Source: Candidatus Methylomirabilota bacterium
Lineage (GTDB): Bacteria > Methylomirabilota > Methylomirabilia > Methylomirabilales > Methylomirabilaceae
DNA: 64,000 bases
Direction of reading: 5' to 3'
Assembly (NCBI GenBank): GCA_003104975.1
Contig: PQAM01000018.1
Span: 124,001 to 188,000 of the forward strand
Made by a program: the position numbers and the translations under genes. This document shows positions 30,126 through 37,961 of this stretch, in pieces (the stretch's first letter is position 1; every line of letters begins with the position of its first letter). The notes beneath the pieces were generated by a model. That model was given only the letters and a program-made list of their open reading frames with translations, made no database searches and had not been told where the DNA came from.

Positions 30126-30154
30126 TTGCAAAGGCATGCGCAGCATGCTAGTCT
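30126..30154 (+). promoter_or_regulatory. Putative promoter upstream of crcB
   Basis: TTGCAA (30126-30131), 17 bases, TAGTCT (30149-30154). The same pair of hexamers with the same spacing and near-identical flanks (TTTTGCAAAGG, TAGTCTTTCG) recurs at 33155-33183, which suggests a shared element rather than chance. Confidence 0.45.
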
Positions 30155-30233
30155 TTCGCGCGACGCTGCGGGAAGCAGGGTAAGTGAGGCTGCCCGGTGC
30201 GTCCAATAGCGAAACGACTTGAAACGAGGTGCC

Positions 30234-30614
30234 GTGGGAACGGTTCTGCTTGTTGGCATTGGGGGATTTCTCGGCTCGATCGCCCGTTATCTGGTCAGTG
30301 GGTACATTCAGAATCGGACGGGCGAACTGTTTCCTGTCGGTACCCTGGCGGTCAATGTGATCGGGTGCTTTGTCATCGGCGGCCTCTCCGAACTGGCCGA
30401 AGCGCGCGCCTTCCTGTCGCCGGAGACGCGCGCCTTGGTGGTGATCGGCGCGCTGGGCGGGTTCACCACCTTCTCGACCTTTGGGAACGAGACAGTCAAC
30501 CTGCTGCGCGACGGCGAGTGGACGTTTGCGCTGCTGAATCTGCTGACCCATGCGGTGTTGGCGATCGGGGCGGTCTGGGTCGGCCGGACAATGGCGCATG
30601 CCATCTGGAGGTGA
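30234..30614 (+). CDS. crcB: Fluoride-specific channel CrcB (Fluc)
   Basis: Dual-topology fluoride exporter of about 126 residues with four membrane segments. VLLVGIGGFLGSIARYL, NVIGCFVIGGL and GGFTTFSTFGNE are the family signatures; the last holds the pore phenylalanines. I start at the GTG at 30234 because it follows GAGG and aligns with family N-termini; a TTG at 30219 would add five residues. It lies downstream of the fluoride riboswitch, which supports function in fluoride resistance, and four bases before a DUF190 gene. Confidence 0.93.
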   Translation: MGTVLLVGIGGFLGSIARYLVSGYIQNRTGELFPVGTLAVNVIGCFVIGGLSELAEARAFLSPETRALVVIGALGGFTTFSTFGNETVNLLRDGEWTFALLNLLTHAVLAIGAVWVGRTMAHAIWR

Positions 30615-30618
30615 GGTG

Positions 30619-30960
30619 ATGGTGATCCCTCAGGAAGGCTACCTGCTCCGGATCTTCATCGGCGAGAGCGACCGCCACTCCGGGAAACCGCTATACGAGT
30701 GGGTTGTCCTCAAGGCGCGCGAGCAGGGCCTGGCTGGCGCGACCGCGCTTCGGGGCCTGATGGGGTACGGCGCGCACAGTCGGCTGCATACCTTCAAGAT
30801 CGAACGACTCTCGCTCGACCTGCCGGTGGTCGTGGAGATCGTCGACAGCCGCGAAAAGCTCGAAGCGTTCCTCGACCTTATCGACGACGACATCACCGAG
30901 GGCCTGGCCACGATTGAGAAGGTCAACGTTCGCCTGTACCGCAGCCGCAAGACCGAGTAG
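30619..30960 (+). CDS. DUF190 protein
   Basis: A 113-residue PII-like small protein. YLLRIFIGESDRHSGKPLYEWVV and GATALRGLMGYGAHSRLH are the DUF190 pattern, common next to crcB; its biochemical role is unknown. The ATG is preceded by GGAGGTGA within four bases of the crcB stop, so the two genes are one transcription unit under the fluoride riboswitch. Confidence 0.88.
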   Translation: MVIPQEGYLLRIFIGESDRHSGKPLYEWVVLKAREQGLAGATALRGLMGYGAHSRLHTFKIERLSLDLPVVVEIVDSREKLEAFLDLIDDDITEGLATIEKVNVRLYRSRKTE

Positions 30961-30998
30961 GGCCACATCAAACAGGTCAGAGCCTGCCGAAGTTCGCC

Positions 30999-31040
30999 TT
31001 GACACAACTGCCATTTGGCACTATGATTACGCCAAATGGG
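30999..31040 (+). promoter_or_regulatory. Promoter with overlapping operator for the Xre-RES operon
   Basis: TTGACA (30999-31004) and TATGAT (31022-31027) with a 17-base spacer. CCATTTGGC (31011-31019) and GCCAAATGG (31031-31039) form a perfect nine-base inverted repeat centred on the -10 box. This is the expected position for autorepression by the toxin-antitoxin complex. Confidence 0.75.
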
Positions 31041-31120
31041 CACTTCGAAGCAAATGTGTACCGTAGAGTACGCCGATTATCCCTGCCTAAAGACCGAAAG
31101 ATCTGTCGAGGGAAACACCT

Positions 31121-31555
31121 ATGATCTCAGTTGAAAGTCTCAGCAAGACCCTGGGTGGCCCGACCGCTCTCAAGCGGCGGATCACCACATTGGCGGACTT
31201 CCACCGGCTCATCGCGGGCGGCCTTCCTTTCGCGGCCTTGGAGATGGTCATGCGACGGTTTCAGCTTAATCGTGGCGAGGTCGAAACGCTCCTGCAGATC
31301 CCTGCCCGCACCATCGCCCGCCGGAAACATAGCCGCCGTTTACGCCATGACGAATCCGACCGTTTGATGCGGCTCGCCCGCATTGCCACCCAAGCCGCTC
31401 AAGTCTTTGGAGCCGAAGATAAGGCCGCGATATGGCTACACCGGCCGAATCGGGCGCTCGGACTTGCTGCCCCACTCGGCCTCCTTAGTACGGATATCGG
31501 CGCCAAGCAGGTAGAGGACCTGCTGGGACGGATTGAGCACGGCGTGATCAGCTAA
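31121..31555 (+). CDS. Xre/ParS/MbcA-type antitoxin
   Basis: A 144-residue protein with an N-terminal helix-turn-helix-like region (FQLNRGEVETLLQIPARTIARRKHSRRL) and a C-terminal DUF2384 region (ESDRLMRLARIATQAAQVFGAEDKAAIWLHRPNRALG), as in the antitoxins paired with RES toxins. It should bind the palindrome over its own promoter and mask the toxin active site. Its TAA overlaps the toxin ATG (TAATG). Confidence 0.88.
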   Translation: MISVESLSKTLGGPTALKRRITTLADFHRLIAGGLPFAALEMVMRRFQLNRGEVETLLQIPARTIARRKHSRRLRHDESDRLMRLARIATQAAQVFGAEDKAAIWLHRPNRALGLAAPLGLLSTDIGAKQVEDLLGRIEHGVIS

Positions 31556-32010
31556 TGCGCGTGTGGCGCCTATGCGCAAGACAGCACGCTACACCCGATG
31601 GTGAAGGCGCCCGGCTGTTCGGCGGACGGTGGAACCCTCCCGGTACCGCAGTCGTCTACACCTCCGCCACCTTGTCGCTCGCCACGCTGGAATACCTCGT
31701 CAACCTTGATTCGGACCTGTTTCCACACCATCTCGTTGCTGTGTCCGCCGACGTCCCCTCCATTCTCGACATTCAGTCCGTCATGATCGTGGATCTCCCG
31801 GCTCATTGGCGGGCATACCCCGGACCAGATGCCCTGCGCGCCATCGGCGCCACATGGGTGGCGGCCCGTCAGACCCCGATCCTCTCCGTGCCTTCCGTCG
31901 TGATTCCTGAGGAACGCAATTATCTCCTCAACCCGGCCCATCCCCTATTCAGCCGCATTTCCTGGAACGCCCCAAAGCCCTTCCGATTTGATCCGCGTTT
32001 TCGCCCCTGA
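31555..32010 (+). CDS. RES-domain toxin
   Basis: A 151-residue RES-family toxin; characterised members degrade NAD+ or ADP-ribosylate a target. The arginine and early core are in GARLFGGRWNPPGTAVVYTS, the glutamate in LATLEYLVN, and the serine region in VPSVVIPEERNYLLNPAHP, giving the Arg-Glu-Ser set. Length and order (antitoxin first) match RES-Xre modules. Translation is coupled to the antitoxin by a one-base overlap. Confidence 0.88.
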   Translation: MRVWRLCARQHATPDGEGARLFGGRWNPPGTAVVYTSATLSLATLEYLVNLDSDLFPHHLVAVSADVPSILDIQSVMIVDLPAHWRAYPGPDALRAIGATWVAARQTPILSVPSVVIPEERNYLLNPAHPLFSRISWNAPKPFRFDPRFRP

Positions 32011-32187
32011 CGTTTACATGAGGCTGCGTGGCCGGTGACTCGGTCTGAATGTGTCCAGGATACGGCGGCACTCTCCAAGACAGGTCCGTCGAAGAGTTCA
32101 TGGTGTGGCAATCTATGCGACAATGTTGCAAAGAACAACAATAGTGCTTTATAAACGATTATTTTAACCTGTTGTATCATATACGAG

Positions 32188-32215
32188 TTGACAAAGAGCT
32201 GTACAGTCTTATAAT
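32188..32215 (+). promoter_or_regulatory. Promoter of the PEGA lipoprotein gene
   Basis: TTGACA (32188-32193), 16-base spacer, TATAAT (32210-32215), in an A/T-rich 299-base gap. The gene begins at 32310 after GAAGGAG. Confidence 0.7.
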
Positions 32216-32309
32216 ATGCGCGATACTTTTTCTGATGTTTAGTTAAGCACAGTAATGCTACATCAGATGATCTCACCCGAGAGACCCAACCTGTTAGAAG
32301 GAGCTACCC

Positions 32310-32936
32310 ATGAAAGAGGCTAGGCTCGCAGCTCTGCTCTTCGCGCTTGTTGCTCTTGCGGGATGTGCCAGTATCGTATCTGGTAGAACTCAAGAAGTCA
32401 GCTTCACTTCCAATCCAGAAGGAGCAACGGTAACGGTGAATGGGAGGATCATCGGAAAGACTCCTCTGACAGCCAACCTACAGAGGGAAAAAGGGCAATC
32501 GCTAGCCTTCTCAAAGGAAGGCTATAAGACGCTTTCAAGAGAATTCGAGACCGACCTTAACGGATGGTTTTGGGGCAACATCGTAATCGGAGGTCTCCCC
32601 GGATCGACAACCGATGGCATTACCGGGTCCATGTACAAGTATGCCCCGAGTCAATACATGGTGACACTTGAGCCCGATGGCACGAACCGGATTGACGGAA
32701 AGCCCACCCTCAGTGACCAGCAGAAGGCTAAGGAGTATATAGTCGTGGCGTACAAGAGTCTTCATGAGGAGCTCACAAAGAATGATAAGGGTGAGTATGT
32801 CCGTTCGCTCTTGAATATCCTTAAGATTCCTGACGCGCAGCAGGATGATGCCACCACCAAGATCCGTGCGCTTTCGGAGGCCTATAAAGATATCCCCGTT
32901 TTCGCCGACAGGGTCGTAGAGATGTACCTAAAATGA
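32310..32936 (+). CDS. PEGA-domain lipoprotein
   Basis: A 208-residue exported protein with a lipobox LAGC (lipidated Cys19) after a hydrophobic signal. A PEGA domain (EVSFTSNPEGATVTVNGRIIGKTPLTANL) occupies about residues 28-65; SIVSGRTQEV is typical of this lipoprotein group. The middle has a glycine-rich hydrophobic hairpin (WFWGNIVIGGLPGSTTDGITG), often seen in outer-membrane-associated proteins. The C-terminal 80 residues look helical. Function unknown. Codon and base composition are more A/T-rich than neighbours, so recent acquisition is possible. Confidence 0.82.
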   Translation: MKEARLAALLFALVALAGCASIVSGRTQEVSFTSNPEGATVTVNGRIIGKTPLTANLQREKGQSLAFSKEGYKTLSREFETDLNGWFWGNIVIGGLPGSTTDGITGSMYKYAPSQYMVTLEPDGTNRIDGKPTLSDQQKAKEYIVVAYKSLHEELTKNDKGEYVRSLLNILKIPDAQQDDATTKIRALSEAYKDIPVFADRVVEMYLK

Positions 32937-33154
32937 TCCTTCCCAACGTCTTATTTGTGTGCCCTCTGGCCTCCCTGGTCACGGCGATCAAGAGGTCTCC
33001 GGCTGCGGCCTCGGCTCCGTTCATGTGAGCGGCCCATCCGCTTCCCTGACTCGTCTTGTCCCATACGTGTGACAAGAGTCCGAGGGTGGCGGTGTCCCAC
33101 CAGCCGTGCCGTTGCCTGAAAGCTGGCCCACCCCTACTGAATGTCGACCTCCTT

Positions 33155-33183
33155 TTGCAAAGGTCTATACAGTGTGTTAGTCT
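33155..33183 (+). promoter_or_regulatory. Putative promoter, twin of the crcB one
   Basis: TTGCAA (33155-33160), 17-base spacer, TAGTCT (33178-33183), with the same TTTTGCAAAGG and TAGTCTTTCG flanks as at 30126. It points toward the small zinc-ribbon gene at 33373. Confidence 0.45.
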
Positions 33184-33220
33184 TTCGATGGTCACGCCAA
33201 ATATCACTGCAAGTTCCCGT

Positions 33221-33310
33221 GTCATTGCGAGGCGTAGCCGAAGCAATCTCATAGTTCTTGAGTACAACGACGGTGAGATTGCCGCGCTCCCGTTGGTCGC
33301 TCGCAATGAC
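33221..33310. repeat. GTCATTGCGAG palindromic repeat, copy D
   Basis: 90-base copy with a shortened left arm (GAGGCGTAGCCGAAGCAATC) and the standard right arm (GCTCCCGTTGGTCGCTCG). Confidence 0.9.
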
Positions 33311-33372
33311 GAAGCCGGAGGGACATGTATGCCTGCGGGCGCTGCTGGCGCATGAGGTGCTGGGAGCAAAAT

Positions 33373-33681
33373 ATGAGCCAAGAATCGAAGCTGACCATCG
33401 AGGTGGTCTGTCCCTGCTGCCAGGCGAGGCTCACGGTTGACCCTGAACTGGGTGCCGTTCTGCACCATGAGCCGCCGCCGAAGGCGGAGACCGTCACGGA
33501 TCTGAAGGCGGCCGTCGAGGAGCTGAAGGGTGAAGCTAGTCGGCGCGAAGCGCACTTTAGGGAGTCGATGGAGGCGGAGAAGGAGAAGGGGAAACTCCTG
33601 GAACGGAAGTTCAAAGAGCTGCTCAAGAAGGCGAAAGACGAACCGGTCACCCGGCCCACCCGGGACATCGACCTGGACTAG
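33373..33681 (+). CDS. Small zinc-ribbon/coiled-coil hypothetical protein
   Basis: A 102-residue protein. The N-terminal half holds one CPCC knuckle (VVCPCCQARLTVDPELGAVL), the C-terminal half is a charged helix (KAAVEELKGEASRREAHFRE onward) likely to form a coiled coil, and the end is acidic. The ATG at 33373 follows GGGAGC. It lies ten bases before the squalene synthase-like gene on the same strand. I do not know a function. Confidence 0.65.
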   Translation: MSQESKLTIEVVCPCCQARLTVDPELGAVLHHEPPPKAETVTDLKAAVEELKGEASRREAHFRESMEAEKEKGKLLERKFKELLKKAKDEPVTRPTRDIDLD

Positions 33682-33690
33682 CCCCCGCCT

Positions 33691-34752
33691 GTGGTGAGCC
33701 TGACCGAACCACCCGCCGCAATGAAGCATCAAGACCTGCTCGGCCCACTCCTCAAGCACGTCAGCCGCTCATTCTATCTGACTCTCAAGGCGGTTCCCGG
33801 CGATCTGCAGCGACCGATCGGCCTGGCGTATCTGTTGGCCAGAGCGGCCGACACCATCGCCGATACCGCCCTCATCGGCCGCGCCGAACGTCTGAAGCAC
33901 CTTGAACTCTTCCGGGATGCGATCCGGGAAGGAAGCGCCGAACGGCTCTCGCTTATCAAAGAGGCGCTGGTGGAACGGCAGCAGGATGCAGCCGAGCGGG
34001 AGTTGCTCACCCGCCTCGAGGAGGGGTTTGCTATCCTCGTTTCCCTCAATCCGCCCGATCAGGCAATGGTTCGAGATGTGGTCCTGACCCTGACGGAGGG
34101 GATGGTCATGGATCTCGCTACCTTCCCCGGTGAGGATGAGGGCCGCCTCGTCGCCCTGGAAACACGAGCCGATCTTGATCGGTACACCTACTATGTAGCG
34201 GGGTGCGTGGGGGAGTTTTGGACCGATATCCACCTGGCACATCGCCCCTCACTTACCGGATGGGATCGGGAGGTGATGAGGCGACGCGGGGTTCGGTTCG
34301 GGAAGGGGCTGCAGATGACCAACGTTCTGCGCGACATCCCGAAGGACCTCCGCATCGGCCGCTGTTACCTCCCCAAACAGGAGTTGGAAGCCCTAGGTCT
34401 TCAACCCGCCGATCTGCTCAACCCATCAGCGATTACCAAGGTCAGGCCGTTGCTGCACTCTCTCCTGGCGCTTGCCCTCGAGCACTACCAAGAGGGCTGG
34501 GCCTATACGTTGGCAATTCCACGACACGAGATCCGAATGCGCCTCGCCTGTATCTTACCCCTGTTCATCGGCCTCAAGACGCTGGCGCTGCTGGCGAGAT
34601 CGCCGAATCTGCTGGACCCGAGCGTGGTGATCAAGATCCCGCGCGGGGCAGTCTATGGCATCATGGCGCGCTCACTGGTGCGGATCGGCTCCGATGCGGC
34701 CCTGGACCGATACTATCAACGCCTATGGCAAGACGTGTCGGTCGCCGACTAA
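33691..34752 (+). CDS. Squalene/phytoene synthase family protein
   Basis: Head-to-head prenyl transferase of 353 residues with a GTG start. The first aspartate motif is DTIAD (54-58) in LLARAADTIAD, the second is DIPKD (215-219) in NVLRDIPKDLRIGRCYLP. VSRSFYLTL and YYVAGCVGEFW favour a squalene-synthase-type enzyme (two farnesyl diphosphates to squalene) over phytoene synthase or the HpnC/HpnD pair, but specificity is not provable from motifs. No other hopanoid, sterol or carotenoid gene is in the window. Confidence 0.85.
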   Translation: MVSLTEPPAAMKHQDLLGPLLKHVSRSFYLTLKAVPGDLQRPIGLAYLLARAADTIADTALIGRAERLKHLELFRDAIREGSAERLSLIKEALVERQQDAAERELLTRLEEGFAILVSLNPPDQAMVRDVVLTLTEGMVMDLATFPGEDEGRLVALETRADLDRYTYYVAGCVGEFWTDIHLAHRPSLTGWDREVMRRRGVRFGKGLQMTNVLRDIPKDLRIGRCYLPKQELEALGLQPADLLNPSAITKVRPLLHSLLALALEHYQEGWAYTLAIPRHEIRMRLACILPLFIGLKTLALLARSPNLLDPSVVIKIPRGAVYGIMARSLVRIGSDAALDRYYQRLWQDVSVAD

Positions 34753-34762
34753 GAGCGGAAAC

Positions 34763-35047
34763 ATGACAGAACACAAGCACGTCAGGGCGCATGTCGTGAT
34801 CTCGGGATGGGTGCAGGGGGTCTGTTACCGCGCCTATACGGTGGATGAGGCATCCGCCGCCGGCATCGCCGGGTGGGTACGGAACACGGCGGATGGTCGG
34901 GTCGAGGCGGTATTCGAGGGTGAAAAGTCAGCCGTGGAGGCGATGATCGCCTGGTGTCACAAAGGCCCATCGGCCGCGCGCGTGAGCAATGTTGAGGTAG
35001 TCTGGTCGGAGCCCCAGGGCGAACAGGGCTTCGGGATCAGGTATTGA
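34763..35047 (+). CDS. acyP: Acylphosphatase
   Basis: A 94-residue acylphosphatase. The phosphate-cradle motif is GWVQGVCYRAYT with the catalytic arginine, and the catalytic asparagine lies in GWVRNTADGRVEAVFEG. The end (GEQGFGIRY) replaces the usual F-x-I/V-R-Y. It starts ten bases after the upstream synthase stop with GCGGA as a ribosome site. A free-standing housekeeping enzyme with unclear physiological substrate. Confidence 0.92.
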   Translation: MTEHKHVRAHVVISGWVQGVCYRAYTVDEASAAGIAGWVRNTADGRVEAVFEGEKSAVEAMIAWCHKGPSAARVSNVEVVWSEPQGEQGFGIRY

Positions 35048-35144
35048 ACAAACATAGCGGGCTCACCAGCCAAGGCCGGCATTTGCACTGCCAGCCGTGC
35101 GGAGAGCCCATCGGTAATTTTGCGACAGGTTGTGGCAAAGCCGG

Positions 35145-35195
35145 AATCCAGGAAATACCGGGGGTTCTGGATTCCCGCTTCCGCGGGAATACCGC
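35145..35195. repeat. Palindromic repeat GGAATCCAG/CTGGATTCC type
   Basis: CCGGAATCCAGGAAATACCG is followed by GGGGTTCTGGATTCCCGC and a small TTCCGCGGGAA hairpin. The same family recurs at 55675-55767. Confidence 0.7.
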
Positions 35196-35252
35196 ATGCG
35201 CTGCTGGTGCGCCTACGGGCATGAAAGTCTGTTGCGAGACCGTCCCGTCACC

Positions 35253-35342
35253 GTCATTGCGAGCGACCAACGGGAGCGCGGCAATCTTACCGTAGTTGCC
35301 CCGAACGACTGTGAGATTGCTTCGGCTTCGCCTTGCAATGAC
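35253..35342. repeat. GTCATTGCGAG palindromic repeat, copy E
   Basis: Reverse arm order to copies B-D: the left arm carries CGACCAACGGGAGCGCGGC. Right end CTTGCAATGAC has one mismatch. Confidence 0.9.
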
Positions 35343-35525
35343 ACGGGGGACTTTCGGAACAATAACGACACATGGAGTGCCGACTTCGTCACCGGATTTC
35401 TGGCTCAGGACACTAGAAGGCGTAAAGGAGCGTCTCGCTTCTTGGCGAGGGTATAAGCCACCGAACTACCATTCACCATTCCGTACCACTAAGGTGGACC
35501 CTACTGTCAAGGCAGACGTGAGGTC

Positions 35526-35550
35526 AGGGCGCAGCAAGCGGCGCCCCTAC
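35526..35550. repeat. GTAGGGGC family half element
   Basis: AGGGCGCAGCAAGC followed by GGCGCCCCTAC, 25 bases identical to the right half of the element at 42799-42851 inside the hemDE gene. Confidence 0.75.
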
Positions 35551-35571
35551 AAAAGAATGAGGAGGGGGGAA

Positions 35572-36207
35572 TTACGTGGAAAGCTTGCGGGCGCGCTGAC
35601 GGGTTCTCACGAATGTGACAATCCCGGGCACTAAGGAAAGAATGATGACGGCGGCGATGACGACGTGGATATATTTATCAATGTCCGGGATGGTTTTGCC
35701 GAGGAAATAGCCGATGGAGGTCATGCTGACGACCCACCCGATCCCCCCCAGCACGTTATACATGGCGAATCGACTGTACCGCATGTTGCCGACCCCCGCT
35801 ACAACGGGCGCAAAGGTGCGCAGGATCGGCATGAACCGAGCGAGGACGATGGTGATCCCACCGTGGCGATCATAGAACTCTTTGGTGCTGGTGAGGTGTT
35901 TTTTATGAAATAGCAGGGAGTCCTCCCTGGAGAAGATCTTAGGGCCGGTTCTCGCGCCAAGGAAATAGCCGACGGCATCGCCCACGATAGCGGCCAGGCT
36001 GACGAACAGGAAAAGGCTCCACAGCTCCAGATGGCCGCTGACCGCGAACAGCCCAGCGGTCACCAGTAGCGAGTCGCCCGGCAAAAAGAAGCCGATCAGC
36101 AGACCGGTTTCCGCAAAGACGATGGCGACGAGCGCCATCAGGCCGCCGACGCGTACCAGCCCCTCGACATCGTAGATAGTGTGGAACAGAGTCCAGAGCA
36201 ATTCCAT
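35572..36207 (-). CDS. DedA-family membrane protein
   Basis: A 211-residue inner-membrane protein of the VTT/SNARE-associated superfamily, members of which include lipid scramblases. Conserved elements: ETGLLIGFFLPGDSLL, GDAVGYFLGARTG, and the diagnostic FMPILRTFAPVVAGVGNM loop. Start at 36207 chosen because the frame upstream overlaps ilvD; the ilvD stop overlaps this start region by a few bases, so the two are probably co-transcribed. Six or so hydrophobic segments with re-entrant loops. Confidence 0.9.
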   Translation of the reverse strand: MELLWTLFHTIYDVEGLVRVGGLMALVAIVFAETGLLIGFFLPGDSLLVTAGLFAVSGHLELWSLFLFVSLAAIVGDAVGYFLGARTGPKIFSREDSLLFHKKHLTSTKEFYDRHGGITIVLARFMPILRTFAPVVAGVGNMRYSRFAMYNVLGGIGWVVSMTSIGYFLGKTIPDIDKYIHVVIAAVIILSLVPGIVTFVRTRQRARKLST

Positions 36208-36208
36208 A

Positions 36209-37882
36209 TCAATCCGTGACGGCGCCTTCCGAGGCCGACGAGACGGTGCGGGCATACTTGGCCATGACGCCGCTCTTGTAGCGTGGCGCAGGCGGCTTCC
36301 AGGTTTTGAGACGCCGCTTGAGTTCAGCGGCCGACAGCTCAACGTCCAGGCGACGCTGCTTGATGTCCAGGTGTACGATATCCCCGGTACGCAGCGCGGC
36401 GATCGGTCCGCCTACCGCTGCTTCTGGCGCGATGTGGCCGATCATCAGACCATGCGTGGCGCCCGAAAAGCGCCCATCCGTCATCAGCGCCACCGAGTCC
36501 AGGAGGCCGGCGCCGGCCAAGGCGCCGGTGACACCGAGCATCTCACGCATCCCAGGCCCGCCCCTGGGCCCCTCGTAGCGAATCACGACCACGTCGCCCG
36601 CCTTAATCTTCCCGGCCTTGACGGCGGTGAAGGCGTCCTCCTCCCGGTTAAAGACCTTGGCTGGGCCGCGATGGACCATCCGTTCGTGACCGGCGACCTT
36701 CGCCACACACCCGTCAGGCGCCAGATTGCCTCTCATGATGACCATCCCTCCGGTTGGTTTGATGGGCTTCCGGAGCGGAGAGATCACTACCTGTCTTTTG
36801 GTCTCGCGGGCCGCCCGCGCCTCTTGGCCGATCGTTCTACCGGTGACCGTCAGCTCATCGGCATGTAGGATCCCCGCATCCAGCAGACGTCTGGCCACCA
36901 GCGGCATCCCGCCTGCTCTATACATGTCGGGGGCGGTAAAGCGTCCCCACGGCTTCAGATCGGCCAGGAGCGGGGTCGTTCTCGAAATCCGATCGAAATC
37001 ATTCAGCGACAGCTTGACCCCGGCGGCCTTGGCTACAGCAATCAGGTGAAGGACGGCATTGGTAGACCCGCCGGTGGCCATCACCCCGGCGATGGCGTTG
37101 CAAAAGGCATTGCGGGTCAGGATCTGCTTCGGCGTGATCCCCCGGCGCAGCAGTTCCATCACCAGCTTCCCACACTCGAAGGCCACCTCGTCCTTCCGCG
37201 CATCGGTCGCCGGGACACCATTCCAGCCCATCGGTGAGATGCCCAGCATTTCAAAGGCGGTGGACATGGTGTTGGCGGTGAATTGGCCGCCGCAGGCGCC
37301 TGCGCCGGGGCAGGCGCAGTTTTCGATGGCGCGAAGCTCCTCGGCCGGCATCGTACCGACATTGTAGGCGCCTACCGCCTCGAAGACATCCTGGATCGTG
37401 AGGTGGCGGCCTTCGTAGTCGCCGAAGGCGGTAGAGCCGCTGTACAGCATCAGGCCCGGGATATTCAGGCGGGTCAGCGCCATGACCGTACCCGGGATCG
37501 TCTTGTCGCACCCGGATATGGCGACCAGGCCGTCAAACAGGTGGCCTCTGGCCACCAGTTCGACCGAGTCGGCGACGATCTCCCGGCTGACCAGGGAGGT
37601 CTTCATCCCTTCGGTTCCCATCGAAATCCCGTCGGAGATCCCGATGGTGTTATATTCTATCGGCGTTCCGCCGGCTGCCCGGATCCCCTCCTTGACCCGC
37701 TCAGCCAGCGTCCGGTGATTAATGTTGCAGGGCATGACCTCGATCCAGCAGTGGGCCACGCCGACGATCGGCCGCGCAAGGTCCTCGTCCTTGAACCCGA
37801 TGGCCTTGAGCATGGCCCGGGCCGGCGCGCGGTCCGGTCCATCCAACAATGTTCGGCTCTTATGTCGCGGATCAAACGTCAT
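36209..37882 (-). CDS. ilvD: Dihydroxy-acid dehydratase
   Basis: Fe-S dehydratase of 557 residues in valine, leucine and isoleucine synthesis, converting 2,3-dihydroxyacids to 2-ketoacids. Cluster cysteines: Cys52 in EVMPCN, Cys125 in SGCDKT and Cys197 in [13 protein letters not shown]; the [20 protein letters not shown] segment is intact. GGAGGAGG lies just upstream of the ATG. Other branched-chain genes are absent from the window. Confidence 0.96.
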   Translation of the reverse strand: MTFDPRHKSRTLLDGPDRAPARAMLKAIGFKDEDLARPIVGVAHCWIEVMPCNINHRTLAERVKEGIRAAGGTPIEYNTIGISDGISMGTEGMKTSLVSREIVADSVELVARGHLFDGLVAISGCDKTIPGTVMALTRLNIPGLMLYSGSTAFGDYEGRHLTIQDVFEAVGAYNVGTMPAEELRAIENCACPGAGACGGQFTANTMSTAFEMLGISPMGWNGVPATDARKDEVAFECGKLVMELLRRGITPKQILTRNAFCNAIAGVMATGGSTNAVLHLIAVAKAAGVKLSLNDFDRISRTTPLLADLKPWGRFTAPDMYRAGGMPLVARRLLDAGILHADELTVTGRTIGQEARAARETKRQVVISPLRKPIKPTGGMVIMRGNLAPDGCVAKVAGHERMVHRGPAKVFNREEDAFTAVKAGKIKAGDVVVIRYEGPRGGPGMREMLGVTGALAGAGLLDSVALMTDGRFSGATHGLMIGHIAPEAAVGGPIAALRTGDIVHLDIKQRRLDVELSAAELKRRLKTWKPPAPRYKSGVMAKYARTVSSASEGAVTD

Positions 37883-37961
37883 AACCTCCTCCCTGTTGAC
37901 AACGCCTCGACCTCTATCTTCCCGTCGCGCAGCGCGACAACCATATCATGGCTGCAACGAC

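Larger units (their letters stand above)
32937..33372. other. Intergenic stretch with a repeat and no convincing gene
   Basis: Holds a promoter-like element at 33155-33183 and palindromic repeat copy D at 33221-33310. The first 200 bases contain open frames in several phases but none with a good start, ribosome site or family I recognise; they may be remnants. Confidence 0.5.
35048..35571. other. Repeat-filled intergenic region
   Basis: Contains a GGAATCCAG-type palindrome (35145-35195), GTCATTGCGAG copy E (35253-35342) and a GCGCCCCTAC-type half element (35526-35550). Between them I see no gene. Confidence 0.6.

Noticed and set aside
32821-33759. 312-codon minus-strand frame
   Set aside because: Crosses a palindromic repeat and runs antisense to the zinc-ribbon gene; looks like chance openness.
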